The notes: generated from the sequence alone by a model not told the origin. A stretch of DNA of 64,000 nucleotides from Breviolum minutum Mf 1.05b.01 (GCA_000507305.1 DF239743.1:3087-67086), one strand, 5' to 3'; numbered from the stretch's first letter, positions 13,038-24,660 are shown. Made by a program: numbers and translations.

Positions 13038-13093
13038 TCGGCGTCGATGGGGCACTCGGTGTCAAAGGCGCACTTGGCGTCAAGGGCACGCTC
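13038..13093. repeat. 18-bp tandem repeat, three copies
   Basis: Units at 13040-13057, 13058-13075 and 13076-13093, each built on GG(C/T)GTC(G/A)A. In the open minus frame the repeat reads as TPSAPL-type hexapeptides. That frame continues from the exon at 13302-13566 only if a phase-compatible junction exists, and I did not find one. Confidence 0.75.
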
Positions 13094-13301
13094 CTAAGTT
13101 CGACCGTTACGTAGCAGGGCTTGAGGGTCTTTGTTTCGAAAAAGTGAAACTCGAAAGGAAGGTGATGAGTCGATAAGAAAGGAACCCAACAAGAAAATTT
13201 AAAAAATGTGACATCGGAGTTTTGTTTGGGCAGATTGACCTCATAAAGTCCATTGGAGCAATCCCTAAACACTCCAAGTTTCTCAGTCTCACCATGGTCA
13301 C

Positions 13302-13566
13302 CTTTCGTTCGTATCAGGAGCTCAATGCCACGCAAGCGCAGACTGACCCATCCAGACTTTGGACCTTCACCTCTAAGCAACTCGTATCTCAAGCGGTTGT
13401 TTCCCATGGCCAGTTCCTTCACGATGCTTCCAACACTCAAGCGCGAGTCCTCTAGTGTGCTGGTAAGGGAAAGACCCGAACGGACCATGATGCCACCGGT
13501 CTTCTGACCACCAACGACCTTCCAAAGAACTCCCATGGTTTCATTGGAGCCACCTCCAAATGCCAT
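13302..13566 (-). CDS. First exon with a dinoflagellate GG(I/L)xVR...GWVS beta-domain
   Basis: Starts at an ATG (13564-13566) in a good context (GGGCCATGG), four codons after an in-frame TGA. It runs 88 codons plus one base to an AAAG|GTGACC donor. Residues about 15-86 match from memory a small beta-rich domain repeated in many dinoflagellate proteins: VVGG..KTGGIMVRSG, then RLSVGSIVKEL, RLRYELLRGEGP and GWVSLRLRGIELL. These proteins are often multidomain; the domain's function is not known to me, and an SH3-like fold is an inference. Later exons were not identified with certainty: the 18-bp repeat region downstream is open in the same frame but its phase does not match a simple splice. Confidence 0.6.
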
Positions 13567-16500
13567 GGCCCAAGAGTCTCAAACACTTTTGAGGTTATGA
13601 ACATAAGAAAGTCTGAACGAGATTCGCGTGGATCATCATATCCAAGTTCATTTCTGGATGACTTCGAGCTCTGCTGTGCTAACACTTCAAGAAGAAAAAA
13701 CAATGGAATTCCAGGGAATTACATGGAATTCCCTTTGCTGCTGACATATAAGATGCTTCTATGACAGATATACAGATACACACATTGCACTCACAAAGGC
13801 CGCATTAGCCTTTCTGTGGAGCCAGAACACGGAGTATGGTGTTGTGCATTGCTTTGCCATGCACACAAAGTGCTTTGGCTAGTCTTCGTCGCCGAAACCA
13901 AAATGAGAAGCATCACAATCCTGTAGCAACTTGGTTCATTCGAGGTTGAATAACTAGTCATCTCAAATAGTGCTTTCCCCTCGAAAAGATTCATCGTTCC
14001 TTGGCGCAAACTATCGGGTCTTTAGGTGCTACTAACTCCTGACTTTCCGCCATGCGCACTCTCACACTCTCATCTCTGGGTGTTGGACAGCAAGTGGACT
14101 CTCAACTGTTCCTGACGGACATCGCTACCAGCCGCAACCCTTAACCCCATCAAAGATAGACGGGTCCACATCACCGATGCCAATGTATATCAGCACAATC
14201 TCCCAAAAAAAAAACAATCGCTGAACAACCCATTTCATGATCTGTACCGACTTTCCAGCCCCCAAGACACACTGGGTGCTTTGTTTGAGTGCGGCATCCA
14301 ACATGTTGCAGACAGCCTGCTAGCGCCGCCAGTGTTTGACAAGGCCTTACGAGTGGCAACGTTTGGCAACCTTCCAAGGTGAAGATAACTTCCTCTTCAC
14401 GATGACATCCTTTCGCTATAGACGCCATTCCACAATATGCTGCAAAAGATCCATGTTGCAACATTTCAAGGTCCATCAATTCAATTTTATTCCTGGGCTA
14501 TTCCTGGAATTTACTGGGTTCTTTTGATTTAGAAGCATAAGCTTGAAACGATCGGATGTAAAATGATGTATATAATAGCCTACCTCACATTCACCTGAGC
14601 GCACTCCTTGGCTAAGACAAGGAGAGTAGTATGCACTCACCTCAGGCGTTGACACTCTTTGCGGAACAGCTAATGGCCGTTCCCAAGGCTCTGCTACAGG
14701 CGCTACCTGCCATGAAGACCCCCCGTGCGAGTATCAGGAAGGATGGGATGGATGAAATTTTCAAAGGCTCCCATGACTTTCTTCATCTTTGAAGTTCTTT
14801 TCTCATCTTTGAAGTTTCGACTCTTCCACGTCTCCGAAAAAAATGCCCACATGCTCCTTTGCTCTCCCAGCCAATCCCTCGACACCTGGCCCTGAGACGG
14901 AACGCACACTGCTGCGATCGTCCTGTCAAGTAGCTGTGAAAGATATACAGGGAGAGAGATCATCACTGAAGAAGTGAGATCGAGGAGAAAACACCAACAA
15001 TATCATATCCCAACAATCATCGCTGAGTTGGCATTTTGCAGCGTGGTGATGAAGAGCAAAAGTCTGCAAGTCAATTGCCTCTTGTTTTCGTGTTTTGAAA
15101 GTCTAGATGAAGACCACCTATCATACATGCAGATAAGGGATAGTATTGCCTTCATAAATTGTCTCATCAGATCCAATCAGCATGAATTTCAAAAATCGGA
15201 CAAAAAAGGCAGCACAAGTTTAGAAACAACATGCATGTGAAATTTCCCTGACATGGAACTCAAGTCCACCAAGTTGGGTCGGTGAAAATCGACGGCAAAC
15301 GATCGCCTGTAGTCTCGTGGTCGCCAACTGGCAGCGGTTTTTGGGTTGTTGCCACCAGAAACAGACAATGGTCACTCTGTCACCAAGCCATTTTAACACG
15401 TTCCATGTCAAGTAGCACATGTATGTTTGAAGAATGTTAGGGTTTGTTGTTTTCCCCCTTTTGTGGACTGCCATCCCGATTTGGCAACTTAGAAGGGGCA
15501 CCAAACCAGCCAGTGTGATGAGTGCCTCACTTTCAATAAAAAGGAATTTCAGAATACTGTAGCGCTGGGCCTTGTTCTTTAAATCCAGAAACAAGATGTG
15601 AGAAGGCCAACCAAAAACAAACACAGGGATGGAATCTTCCTGACCTCTTTTTCAACACAGGCTGGTAGGACCACCGGCGATGAGGAGGTGGGAACTAACC
15701 TGACAGAAGCTTCAAAGTGGATCTGCTTAGCTTTCCAAAGTTCTTCAACCGGTAGACTTTGGAAAATCAGGTACCTTTTGTAGCCTTCCAAAAATGGTAA
15801 GAAGAAGCGGCATCTTTTTTGGCCTTAAGAAACAGGTACCTCAGGTACCTTCCAAATTTTGAAATGAGACTACAGTGGGCCAGCTCACAAGATGCCCCAC
15901 CAACATGATATGATGCTAGGTAGAAAATTTGAGGAAAGAAACATGTCGCTCACGATGTCGAACTGGGATGCAGTACCTCCTTGAAAGGGGTCATGTAGAT
16001 AGTAGAGAGAAGCTATCCTTCCATGATCTCCAGTCAAATTTTCTGAGAAGTCACCATTCTTACAAAGATATTCGGGAGGAGCCCCCCAAAATCAACCAGT
16101 CAATTAGCCAGTTGGGTGTTGGGTTGGTCATGACAACTTGATTTAACCAAATCGAGCCTGAAGGGTTGAATCTTCATCTTTCGACTCTCCCTGGCAGGAT
16201 TCGACGGCAAATCCCTCGTCGTGCTTTCCGGGGTCCGGGAGTTCTTTTAGAATCCACTGGGGGATCAATTGTATCTGATCTAAACGTTCAGTCTTAAAGG
16301 ATGATTTCCATTCCCCCCATCTCGTTGCCACGCTGACCCCACGGCGTCCAGGATTTTCACCTCAGGTTGTCAAAAAAAAGTCAAAAGTCTTTGAGACCTA
16401 TCTTTTCAATCATGGCTTCTCAAGTGTATCAAAAGCATGATGAACAGTAAATAGGATCGCATCAATCTTGGGATCTCCGGGATGAACCTTCACTGATGAC

Positions 16501-17085
16501 ATGATTTTTCAACCTAGGGAAGTCAAGAAACAAATCACCGCTACCAATGCTCTCTGCTCTCGTTGAAGATACATCTAGAGATACTGCATCTAGTTTTTCA
16601 GCAGCCTTGTATCGCGATATTATGCTTTTCCTATACAGTATACTCGGTTTCATCATGGCAAAAAGAAGTGAGGCTTGAAAGGATGCACCTCTACATATTT
16701 ACGCTTTTGCCAGTGTTTCCACTCTAAGAGTTTCAAGTTTGACATTCAAAGTTTGCATATGTTCAGAGGTTGCATCATATTTTCCTATGGTGTCGTATCG
16801 TTTCCTATTATTTCTTATGGTTTCCTCACCAAGGGACTGTTATTCTTCCAAATTCATCCGGAGAGGTATTGACCACCTGTCCAGGGTGGCGCTGCCAAGG
16901 CACCATCTGGAGAGGTTGGTATCTCGAATCTCAATGCGGTCACTGATATATGGTGAATATATGATGTGCATTTAAGATTCAAATCCTGAAATAGTGAAGG
17001 ATTCACGAGGTATCTCATATGATTCTCCTTGATTCTTGGTGGAAAATCCTCAATACCTCTAGGTGAGCTATCAACATTCACAAAC
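13567..17085. other. Stretch with only weak coding hints
   Basis: Around 14213-14316 (minus) a CTAGCAG acceptor is followed by an open frame reading AVCNMLDAALKQSTQCV..., but no end could be fixed. 15770-15850 holds repeated GGTACCT words. Nothing else supported. Confidence 0.3.
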
Positions 17086-17171
17086 CTAAAACTTGATGGA
17101 TCTTCATCGAGCTGCACCTCGCCCTGAGCGCCATTCAGCTCGGGCCGTCTTCGAATGCCCGACACAGTGAC
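17086..17171 (-). CDS. Candidate exon with an RPELNG-type motif
   Basis: A CGCACTAG acceptor is followed at once by an open frame VTVSGIRRRPELNGAQGEV... and a TTTTAG|GTTTGTG donor (phase 0 in, phase 2 out). The pattern GxxxxPELNGxxGxVxxxD resembles a short SH3-like module (GL..RPELNG..G.V) common in algal and plant proteins, often beside ankyrin repeats. This resemblance is from memory. An alternative donor lies about 25 bases downstream (CTAGAG|GTATTG). Confidence 0.38.
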
Positions 17172-17926
17172 CTAGTGCGGTCTGAAAAACTCAACAAAGA
17201 TGTTCGTTGGGAAGCTCGTCGTAGTTTATTGGCTTCCTATTTTGAAGGGATTCTGAAGGGATTTTAGATACGAGTTCATACTAGCTCCAGATTGTTCCCT
17301 TCCAACCAGCAGCCAACAAAATGGTGAGCCCCTGAAAAGTATATGGGCCTTCTACTTATTACTAGCACATGTTGTGGGAGTAACCGCCGCGACATGAGCT
17401 CTGAGTGCTCTGGACAATGTCACCGTTCGAAGGGGCTCTGTAAAAAGGTCCACCCTCCTGGGGAGCACTTTGCATGCTGGAATCAAGAACTTTTTGGTGA
17501 ATCTGCTTCAATTCAATGTCATGTTTGTGTTCCTCCAGATTTGCTCAAAATTCTCCCTAGGTCGCTTTTCTCAGAGCTGTATCCCATGTTCTCAAGAAAT
17601 TCTTGCCAAATACCTGCAGAAATTGCCGACATTCCCTTTTTTAATGGATCTTGCTGTTCATGTTCCACATCACAGATCCTTTTGCCACCCCACCTCTGGA
17701 GGGCCCAGCGGCAGCTGAAGGCTCCTGTATGCGGCAACGTTTTTGTGAAAATCCATGGGAAGTTTCCTGTCAAGACAAAGTGGCTCAATGTTTGAGAGTG
17801 AATTTTCCAAAAACTTTAGGAAACAGTTAGGACACCAAAACATCCACGAGTCTATGCGTGGTGTTTCATTGAAACGTCCACCAAAAAAAAAGACATGACC
17901 ACCCTGACCACTCGCTTACCTACCTG
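17172..17926. other. Stretch with unresolved frames
   Basis: At 17766 (minus) a strong TTTGTCTTGACAG acceptor stands before three frames that are all open for 30 or more codons, so an exon is likely but its frame is undecided. Confidence 0.3.
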
Positions 17927-18094
17927 CTACATAAATCTGAGCCACCCCGCTTCAGCAAGGTGGTGGGAGACTGCCATGAAAGCATCTCCTGCAAAAATCA
18001 GCATGTGCGAGTATGCTTTGTATGCTTTTGCAATAGCTCCCAAAACATCTGTCACAAACAGTGCCTGTTCATAGCCATCATTCAATTTCCAGGT
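17927..18094 (-). CDS. Candidate terminal exon, unknown product
   Basis: From a TTGAAG acceptor the frame reads TWKLNDGYEQALFVTDVLG... and ends ...HHLAEAGWLRFM at TAG. A helical, alanine-rich composition with no recognised family. A perfect GCAG|GTAGGTAAG donor lies just past the stop, so the exon could instead be read in another frame. Confidence 0.28.
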   Translation of the reverse strand, partial: TWKLNDGYEQALFVTDVLGAIAKAYKAYSHMLIFAGDAFMAVSHHLAEAGWLRFM

Positions 18095-19816
18095 CTTCAA
18101 CTTCAAGGACAAATTTGCATCACGTTCACGGCCGCTTTTACACTTTACGCCCGTAGAAACGAGGAGTCAAAGAACTCCAGTCGAGATCCTCGTCACATTA
18201 CTGTGCTCATCAGTCTATGAGTTCATTGTTTGTTTCATGTCTTGCAGAGCCTTCTCGCAGGCGGACTTCCATATTTGATCAAACTTCGATGGGTCACTTG
18301 CCTCAGGCAGTTGCGAGAGCCCATGAGCCATGGAGTGGAGTCTGAAGTTTGAGTGAACTCAAAATCGACGCTTGTTTGTTTGCTATACCAAGTGGTGGCT
18401 CGATAGAATGAATAGTCCCATGCAATGAACAGAAAGCAAGAAGAAATCAGAAACGTAAATCAGAGCTACCAGTATTATGTTTGGATCATCTCTCAGAAAT
18501 GGTAAAGCAACCCCTATAGCCTTTAGAAGTCAAATTTCAAGCAGGCTATATAGAACATGGCATCTACAGAACATCTTCCCCATTTCGGGCTGTAAGGGGC
18601 ATCTTAGGCCTGGGGCTCGAATCCGTTCCTAAACCAATTCACACCTTCCAAACCCAACCAGAACCAATCCCCTCATCTGATTCATCCACTGAGTCCATGA
18701 CCATGAAGTTTCAACACGACTTCAAAAGTGTTCCAAAAAAAGGGTCTTGCTGCTGCAGCAGAAACGGCCGCAACGAGGACTACAAGGTGGATATATGTTT
18801 CGGAGGTTCCAAACCTTGGAGATCAGAAAGTGAAAGATTCCTAGCTGTCAGCTCAGGAAGCCAAGCGTGGCCAGCGGCCATGTGAATGAAGAGTTGCGAT
18901 GGTGTCTGCGCAGCCGCGCCTGAACTTTTTGGTTGGAAGTAAGGATGCCATATCTGTACATCAAGCAGGAAAAGGAAACAGAACGGCTGTACACATTCCG
19001 GCTCATCGTCACTGCGTTGGCGTTTCGGCGTGTTGGCTTTCTTCACCGCTTGGGCACCCAGCCTTCGTGTCAAGGTGGGACAACGTGCGTTTTGTTGGGA
19101 CTGACCAAGTGCTTCAAAGAAACGCAAGCGCACGCCCTTTTTCCCTCGTTCTTTGGGCTGACCTAGGGCGTCGTTTCGGGTGTGCTCTCAACCGTCAGAC
19201 AGTTCCAAGTATTAACTTCAAAAATGTTTATTGAAGGCTCAAAACACGAATTTCCAGAACTGGAAGTAGAATTGTTACAAAATGCAGATGCTGCGTTTGA
19301 AATTATTTGAATCAGTGTGAACACGCTTCCTAGCAGCATTCATTCGCCACCAGACGAGCCTGTCCAGAGTCTCAAGCTTCCCATGTGGTATCCACTCTGA
19401 CCAAAATTATCCAAAATTTAAGTCTGGAAAAACCTCGTGGATTCCCGATTTAGCACTAAAAAACATACCATTTGGAGTGAAGTCCTTTGAGGTCACTTTG
19501 AAGGATCATATGGCATCACATGGAACCCAAATGGCACCATGCCATTCAGATTCAACCTCGTAATGCTAGAAACATCGAAAACACTATCATTGTCAGCCAA
19601 TGCTCATAACTAAACTACACTAGAATCCTTTAAGGATGCCTGTATCTTGTACAGTATACCATCTGGGTGAATCATTGTACTTCACCAACCTGAATGGTTT
19701 CGGCATTTCGGGGTCGTTCCCTTACTGGACTACCTGTTTGGAATCACGCCACGTGAAGTCGCCACCTATGTTTCACCCTTAAGTAATGTGCTTCTTTTCT
19801 AGCTCTGCAAAAACAC
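18095..19816. other. Stretch with weak coding hints
   Basis: 18780-19133 is open in more than one minus frame, one reading ...TPSQLFIHMAAGHAWLPEL..., vaguely ankyrin-like. The borders are unclear. The remainder shows no gene. Confidence 0.25.
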
Positions 19817-19901
19817 CTGTGGCAATTGCCCGGAGTTTCAGCCATCCTTTCTCCGCTTCCCGCACCAATTCATCAAGGCTCCAGACTTGTTTTGTATCCA
19901 T
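19817..19901 (-). CDS. Candidate exon, unknown product
   Basis: A CCGATAG acceptor precedes an ATG-led frame of 28 codons plus one base, MDTKQVWSLDELVREAEKGW..., closing at a CCACAG|GTGTTT donor. Amphipathic-helix composition. Too short to assign; it could be an internal or a first exon. Confidence 0.27.
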
Positions 19902-20535
19902 CTATCGGTGGCGAGCTGGGTGGGGAAACACAGGGAACACCTGGCATTTTTCAGATTGCGCAGGTACAGGCAATGCATCATTTGTCAATGGTGAAACCCA
20001 CACATTTCTGACAAGTTGCTAATGTTGGACGTCTCACCCAGGATCTCTTGGCTGACCTCGCTCTATGTGCATTAAAGAAAACAAAAGATCTTTGACTCTG
20101 TTGTGTCTCTAAGAGTTGGAGGGGGGGAAGTCAGCTCGCCATGCTTTATTCATTGCATCCAGACAAAAATAGCTCGCAATATCTTGCAATGACATACACA
20201 GGGATTTATAAGGAGCCGAGCAACAACCTCACACCGAATCAAATGTCAACATCTAGTATACAGTCATAGTGACTTAGTGTTGTGCATGAAGGGAGAACCA
20301 CAATTGAAGTGTTCAGAAAGCTGTTCTGCCAACCCTCCCAGCAAGCCTGGCAAAGTCCTAGACGCATGCAATCTATCGGAACACCACGGATGTATGTTGA
20401 TGGAAAAACATCACATCCGCTCAAAAGGCAGGGCACAGCAAGGATTCAGTACACTTGAAGAACTTGAGTCAGAACTGATCAAATTTCAGTTTCTTGAGCC
20501 CTGCCCCGTCCCTTTAAACGGTCAACTGTAAGCTC
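19902..20535. other. Stretch without a supported gene
   Basis: Short frames only, no splice-bordered exon seen. Confidence 0.35.
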
Positions 20536-20631
20536 TCATGGCTTTGACCGAGTTGCTAGGTGTAGTTGCTCATAGTGCGACAGTGGCTCGTCATATTGGG
20601 CAAAGCATGGATCAAAGAGGGGACAAACTTC
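20536..20631 (-). CDS. Candidate terminal exon, unknown product
   Basis: A pyrimidine-rich GTGCTTTTTCAG acceptor is followed in phase 0 by 31 codons, EVCPLFDPCFAQYDEPLS..., and a TGA at 20536-20538. It lies on the strand, and downstream, of the better exons at 21.4-23.6 kb, so it may be their last exon. I could not connect the phases. Confidence 0.22.
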   Translation of the reverse strand, partial: EVCPLFDPCFAQYDEPLSHYEQLHLATRSKP

Positions 20632-21406
20632 CTGAAAAAGCACGGCGGCTCTGGATGGTTGGTGGATACCCCGGTCGAACTCGATTTGATGGAAACTTCC
20701 CATGATTGCGCATTTTACACAAACAAAACACAAAAAGGAACCGTATGTAATCGAAGTAGTCACAACAGTAGCTGCATCCTTCCACCGCGGCATTCAATTG
20801 CAGTGAGATCAATCTTCACACTCCTATTCTAGCTAGATACCCAGAATCAATGTAAATATCTTCATAAGAACAGTGTAAGTCCTTTTTTGGAAACGTACCC
20901 TAGCTATAGGCCAAACATTCACGGGTTCTGTATGTTAGTATCCTCATTTTGATCCCGAGTCCCTTCACATACAATACCTGGAAGGTGCATTTGATCTGGA
21001 TCTATTTCTATCCAGTGGAAAAGATCAAGTTCGTGGTTTAATGGTGTCCCGCCAGATCCAGTTTCTTCCCTATATTCTTTCACGTATGAACATTCAAAAG
21101 GGGACAAATGGATTGATGATTGGCGCGTCGCTCCATTTTGAGCCACTCTATTCGATCTGATTGCTGCCTGACACACTGCACACATACTTAGCACACACCA
21201 TGATGGCATAGCCGCAACAGTTTCTGGCCCTATCGGCAAGACAAACACTGGCGAGCAAAGAAAAAAAAGTACGTCCAAGTCAGTCAAATCTCGAAAACTT
21301 AAATCACTATGGATTCTGAATTCACAGATCGTTAGTATGATATGCATGAATATATACATTCTATACTGTAAAATATATTGTGTATATTTATAAATTCATC
21401 TAGGAC
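20632..21406 (-). other. Unresolved coding-like region
   Basis: A very strong acceptor (long T tract, CTCGCCAG) near 21250 and a CTTCCAG|GTATTG donor near 20980 mark at least one further minus-strand exon. Two frames are open between them and I could not choose one. Confidence 0.25.
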
Positions 21407-21568
21407 CTGATGTCCCGACACGTGCACACACAAGATAAAGCCACCCGCTGGGTCAGCCCAACGCTTCCATACCTCACCCCAACAGCTTTCATCAAAAGCA
21501 TCTTTGTAGGTCACCGCATCATCCAGTGTAATCAGCTGACGCTCCAGCAGCAAATCAACATACGTTTC
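21407..21568 (-). CDS. Candidate internal exon, unknown product
   Basis: A CCTTTTCTTTTCAG acceptor and a CATCAG|GTCC donor enclose exactly 54 codons in phase 0: ETYVDLLLERQLITLDDAVT... to ...SGHQ. Acidic/helical start, Trp-rich middle (CWGEVWKRWADP). An earlier donor (CTTGT|GTGTGC) is also possible. Likely part of the same gene as the exons at 22.2-23.6 kb. Family unknown. Confidence 0.38.
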
Positions 21569-22229
21569 CTGAAAAGAAAAGGGATGGGAAAACTGCTTTC
21601 AGATCACCGGATCAATGCGTGCGGAGTGTACAACATTCGACCTTTCTGCGGTGGAACATGTAGGCAAAAAAAACAATAAAAAAATAATTCTGCATTGTCA
21701 GAGTAAACAACTTCAGCATTTCTATAGCCTGCATCTCCCCAAAGCAAAACATCCTAATTTAGTCCCACTTAAATGCACCCATTTGAAATCCCTTTATAAA
21801 AAAAAGATGTCGTCAGTTTTGTTTCTTGCTTGTCCACCATCCAGCTTCCAAGCTTCAAAGCATCCCCGCGCTTTCCACAATTTGGCCTCTGAAAGGCGTC
21901 CATCGATTTTGGCCTCTTGCCTGAGGTGAGACGGCACCATGAAGTAGCAAGAGGATGCCAAAAACATACAAATATCGCAGAGATATAGGTATGATATACA
22001 TGCAAAGCATAAGCATGCTGCATACTGCTTTCATATCATTGTGAATCTCTAGAACATACAGCATGTGTATTAATATGATTATATTCATATACAATGTATA
22101 TACATACATGTATATGTATATATATATATATATATGTTCTATGGATGCTCTGGTGGTTACTTTGGGTCGTCAAAGGAAGCAAAGGAAGCGAATTTTTTGA
22201 GAGTGCATCTCTCTGATTGAAATGCTCAC
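21569..22229. other. Intron-like stretch with (TA)n
   Basis: No exon supported. 22070-22137 is a TA-rich microsatellite with a pure (TA)n core. Confidence 0.4.
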
Positions 22230-22314
22230 CGTGTCGAATTGTCAAAGCCAGCCACACTCTCAATGCTGGATCCGTGTGTTGATACGACCATTCTCGGATA
22301 TAGTTGAGATACAC
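22230..22314 (-). CDS. Candidate internal exon, unknown product
   Basis: A CCAAGTATAG acceptor and an ACACG|GTGAGC donor enclose 28 codons plus one base, VYLNYIREWSYQHTDPALRV... to ...LALTIRH. The donor matches the eukaryotic consensus well. The next candidate exon at 21568 does not fit its phase directly, so an exon between them is missing from this model. Confidence 0.37.
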
Positions 22315-22704
22315 CTATACTTGGATACAGAGGGAGAGAGTAAAATATTCAATGACATCAATGTGTTTATAAATGCTTATCTGATAATCAACCAATTCTT
22401 TCTCGAAAATTTGTGGAAACGCGACTTTGGAAACCTCCCAAAATCCCTGGAGTTGCCGAGCTTCAAAACATTCAGAATCTCCTGGTGACAAGTCCGTGAC
22501 CTGGGAGCTAATGGGAATGTGATGAAAAAACGTTACTGCGTGTTGAAAACAATGATGGAAGTCAGATTCCAGAAGAAGTGATCGGCAATTAGCAAATTGT
22601 AACTAATTGGTAGGTTGATTCTAATTATCAACTAATTAGTATCCAACTATACAGTATCTAATTAGGATTGCTTGATAGTTTTGCATACGTTGGACTTAAG
22701 AGTC
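22315..22704. other. Intron-like stretch, AT-rich dyads
   Basis: 22595-22675 contains repeated and inverted TAATTAG words. A possible small minus exon (after CACCAG at about 22486, reading EILNVLKLGNSRDFG...) has no secure 3' border. Confidence 0.3.
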
Positions 22705-22964
22705 TTATGGCGCATCTATATAAATTTGAAGTTGTGAAAATGCATCTTGACAGTCCACACACGGGTCGGATAAGATTAGCTTTATGAATCCAGGATTGCT
22801 GACTGCAAGTGAAATCAATCTCTCTTGTCCATACCCGTTCTTCACAAATTCATATTTCCAGTTCTCGAGCCAAGCTGCTCGGGTAGAAAGTTGAAACGCG
22901 CCAATAAGACGCATTGCCCCATCATGTACCTTCCTTAGCAACAGCTGATCGAGCCGATGCACTT
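22705..22964 (-). CDS. Third exon of the 23.5-kb secretory-type gene
   Basis: Acceptor GAAAAG at 22965. Two bases complete a Glu codon with the G left by the previous exon, then the frame reads VHRLDQLLLRKVHDGAMRL... It stays open to a TAA at 22705-22707. A possible donor (AACGG|GTATGG) falls at 22834, but reading on is equally protein-like, so the true 3' border is uncertain. The in-frame junction with the exon upstream across a 63-base GT-AG intron is the main support. No family recognised. Confidence 0.42.
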
Positions 22965-23027
22965 CTTTTCTTGTTCAATGTTTCTAGGGGCTTTTTTGAG
23001 TCTCAAAAAACCAATCAGTCTTAACAC

Positions 23028-23175
23028 CAAAAGGGTCGGAAAAATCTATGATAGAACCATTCACCCAGCTTCCAAAGGATCGAAGCAAGGTCTCTGCAGG
23101 ATCATTGAACTCCACAGGTGTCTGAAAGATAGGTGCAATGCGGCTTTCGAAGATGTCATCAAAGGCGGACCACAC
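23028..23175 (-). CDS. Second exon of the 23.5-kb secretory-type gene
   Basis: Acceptor CCAACGCAG, phase 0, 49 codons plus one base: VWSAFDDIFESRIAPIFQTP... to ...IIDFSDPF, then a TTTTG|GTGTTA donor. It joins the first exon (phase 0) and the third exon (phase 1) without breaking the frame. The following 63-base intron contains a near-perfect hairpin (22992-23010). Family unknown. Confidence 0.46.
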
Positions 23176-23313
23176 CTGCGTTGGGTTCAGCCCCTCAACC
23201 CAACCGTGCCAAACATTGTCAGCAGGAAATCTTCACACATGGCAAGTTTGAACAACTGCAAATCCTGTTAAACCCTGACATCACCAAGGTACTAGTTCTT
23301 CACCATTCTCAAC

Positions 23314-23550
23314 CTTGCATTTTCGGCTTCGCAAACGCTCTGCAAACTCCTTTTCAAGGCAAAGGGTTTCGGAAAAGTTTGAGGCGCTGTCTAGTTCAAA
23401 CTGTATTATGGCTGGGCTGGCGATGGGAGAATCATTGAAATCAAAATCTGTTTGCTGTTTGCTAGCAATGCAGCAAGCTGTCAAATGGGGGGCCGGTAGC
23501 AGCAAAAACAATAGTAGTAGTTTGCGGTTGAACCCCCTTCTTCCGTCCAT
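23314..23550 (-). CDS. First exon, signal-peptide leader of an unknown protein
   Basis: ATG at 23548-23550, 79 codons, ending phase 0 at a TGCAAG|GTTGAG donor. Residues 1-25 (MDGRRGFNRKLLLLFLLLPA...) form a basic start plus hydrophobic core, that is, a signal peptide. In a peridinin dinoflagellate this can mean secretion or the first step of plastid import. The mature start is acidic and polar (KQQTDFDFNDSP). The ATG lies about 15 bases from a (TTGA)n array, which would sit in the 5' leader or promoter. Next exon in frame is 23028-23175. Confidence 0.5.
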
Positions 23551-23564
23551 CAATCAATCTGTGA

Positions 23565-23668
<104 letters not shown>

Positions 23669-23689
23669 ACTGAACAATCAGTCGATCAA

Positions 23690-23865
23690 TGAATCTACGG
23701 GTCTGTTGATCTAGCGGTCTGTTGATCGGTAGGTCTATCAATCGGATGATCTGTCGATATCTTGATACACATATCGATCTATCGATCTGCTGAACCATCA
23801 ATAGCTGTACGCAAATGATACACTGATCTATCGATCTATCGATCTGTCGATATCTTAATACACTG

Positions 23866-23896
<31 letters not shown>

Positions 23897-23935
23897 CATC
23901 CATCCATCTATCTATCTATCTATCTATCTAATTTA
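23690..23935. repeat. Degenerate GATC/ATCT-rich microsatellite block
   Basis: Runs of ATCGATCT-like words grade into a purer (ATCT)n with an internal (CATC)n segment at about 23861-23930. Likely grown by slippage from the same tetranucleotide region as the TCAA array. Confidence 0.85.
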
Positions 23936-24185
23936 ATCTGATATAACCTAATCTATCTACAACACGCAGTGACACACATTGTGTATAGTGTATACATAAT
24001 CATAGACAAGCATGTGTACGATATGCATAGTCTTATACTTCTGGGTGTGGGGTGTATGGTGCCCGGTTCATCCATGTAAATGGCAGGAGACTTCCAACAA
24101 GTCTTGCACTATAGAGCAGCAAGAAACTTGAATTGAAATTTCGAAGAAAAACTCACTTCATGCCTCCTAAGCCTCAACCTTCAAC

Positions 24186-24468
24186 CTGCCTGAACTCCCA
24201 GGACCTTGTCTTTTTCCAAACCCTTCTCTCCCGCAGCCGAGCCAGCTGCCTCAATCGTCAGCAGGCTGGAAGCTCCCAGCTTCAGCTGAGGCCCTTGCCC
24301 AAGGATCTCACGAATAGGCTCTGCTAACAACCACCAACGCTGCATCTCAACAGATTTCCCACGCATGCTCGCATAGTTTTGGGATGTCCAACGAAAGTCT
24401 TCTACGAAGAATGGCATATATTTCCTTAAGACAAAGGACGATTCAGCAAAAAAATCCCCATGCTTCAA
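24186..24468 (-). CDS. Candidate exon, unknown product
   Basis: An open minus frame of about 94 codons, LKHGDFFAESSFVLRKYMPF... to ...EKGLEKDKVLGVQAG, with G/C-rich codon ends, bordered by a GGCAG|GTTGAAG donor (or a GC donor four bases earlier). The 5' border is unclear (CATAG or ATCAG acceptors). It lies between the retroelement 3' end and the 23.5-kb gene on the same strand, and could be a separate gene's exon. No family recognised. Confidence 0.35.
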
Positions 24469-24660
24469 CTGATCTGACTATGAAGGTGATTCACCATTTG
24501 CATATTCCATTTGCTTATTTCACTTGCTTTGCAAATAGGGGCAGCAAAGCCATCCCGCCCAAGGGAAAAGGTTTCCATTCTAAGTTCAATTAGTATAGAA
24601 TTGTGCATCATGCACATTCATGGACAAGGTGACTGGACTTGGAAGTTCTTAACCTCTCAG

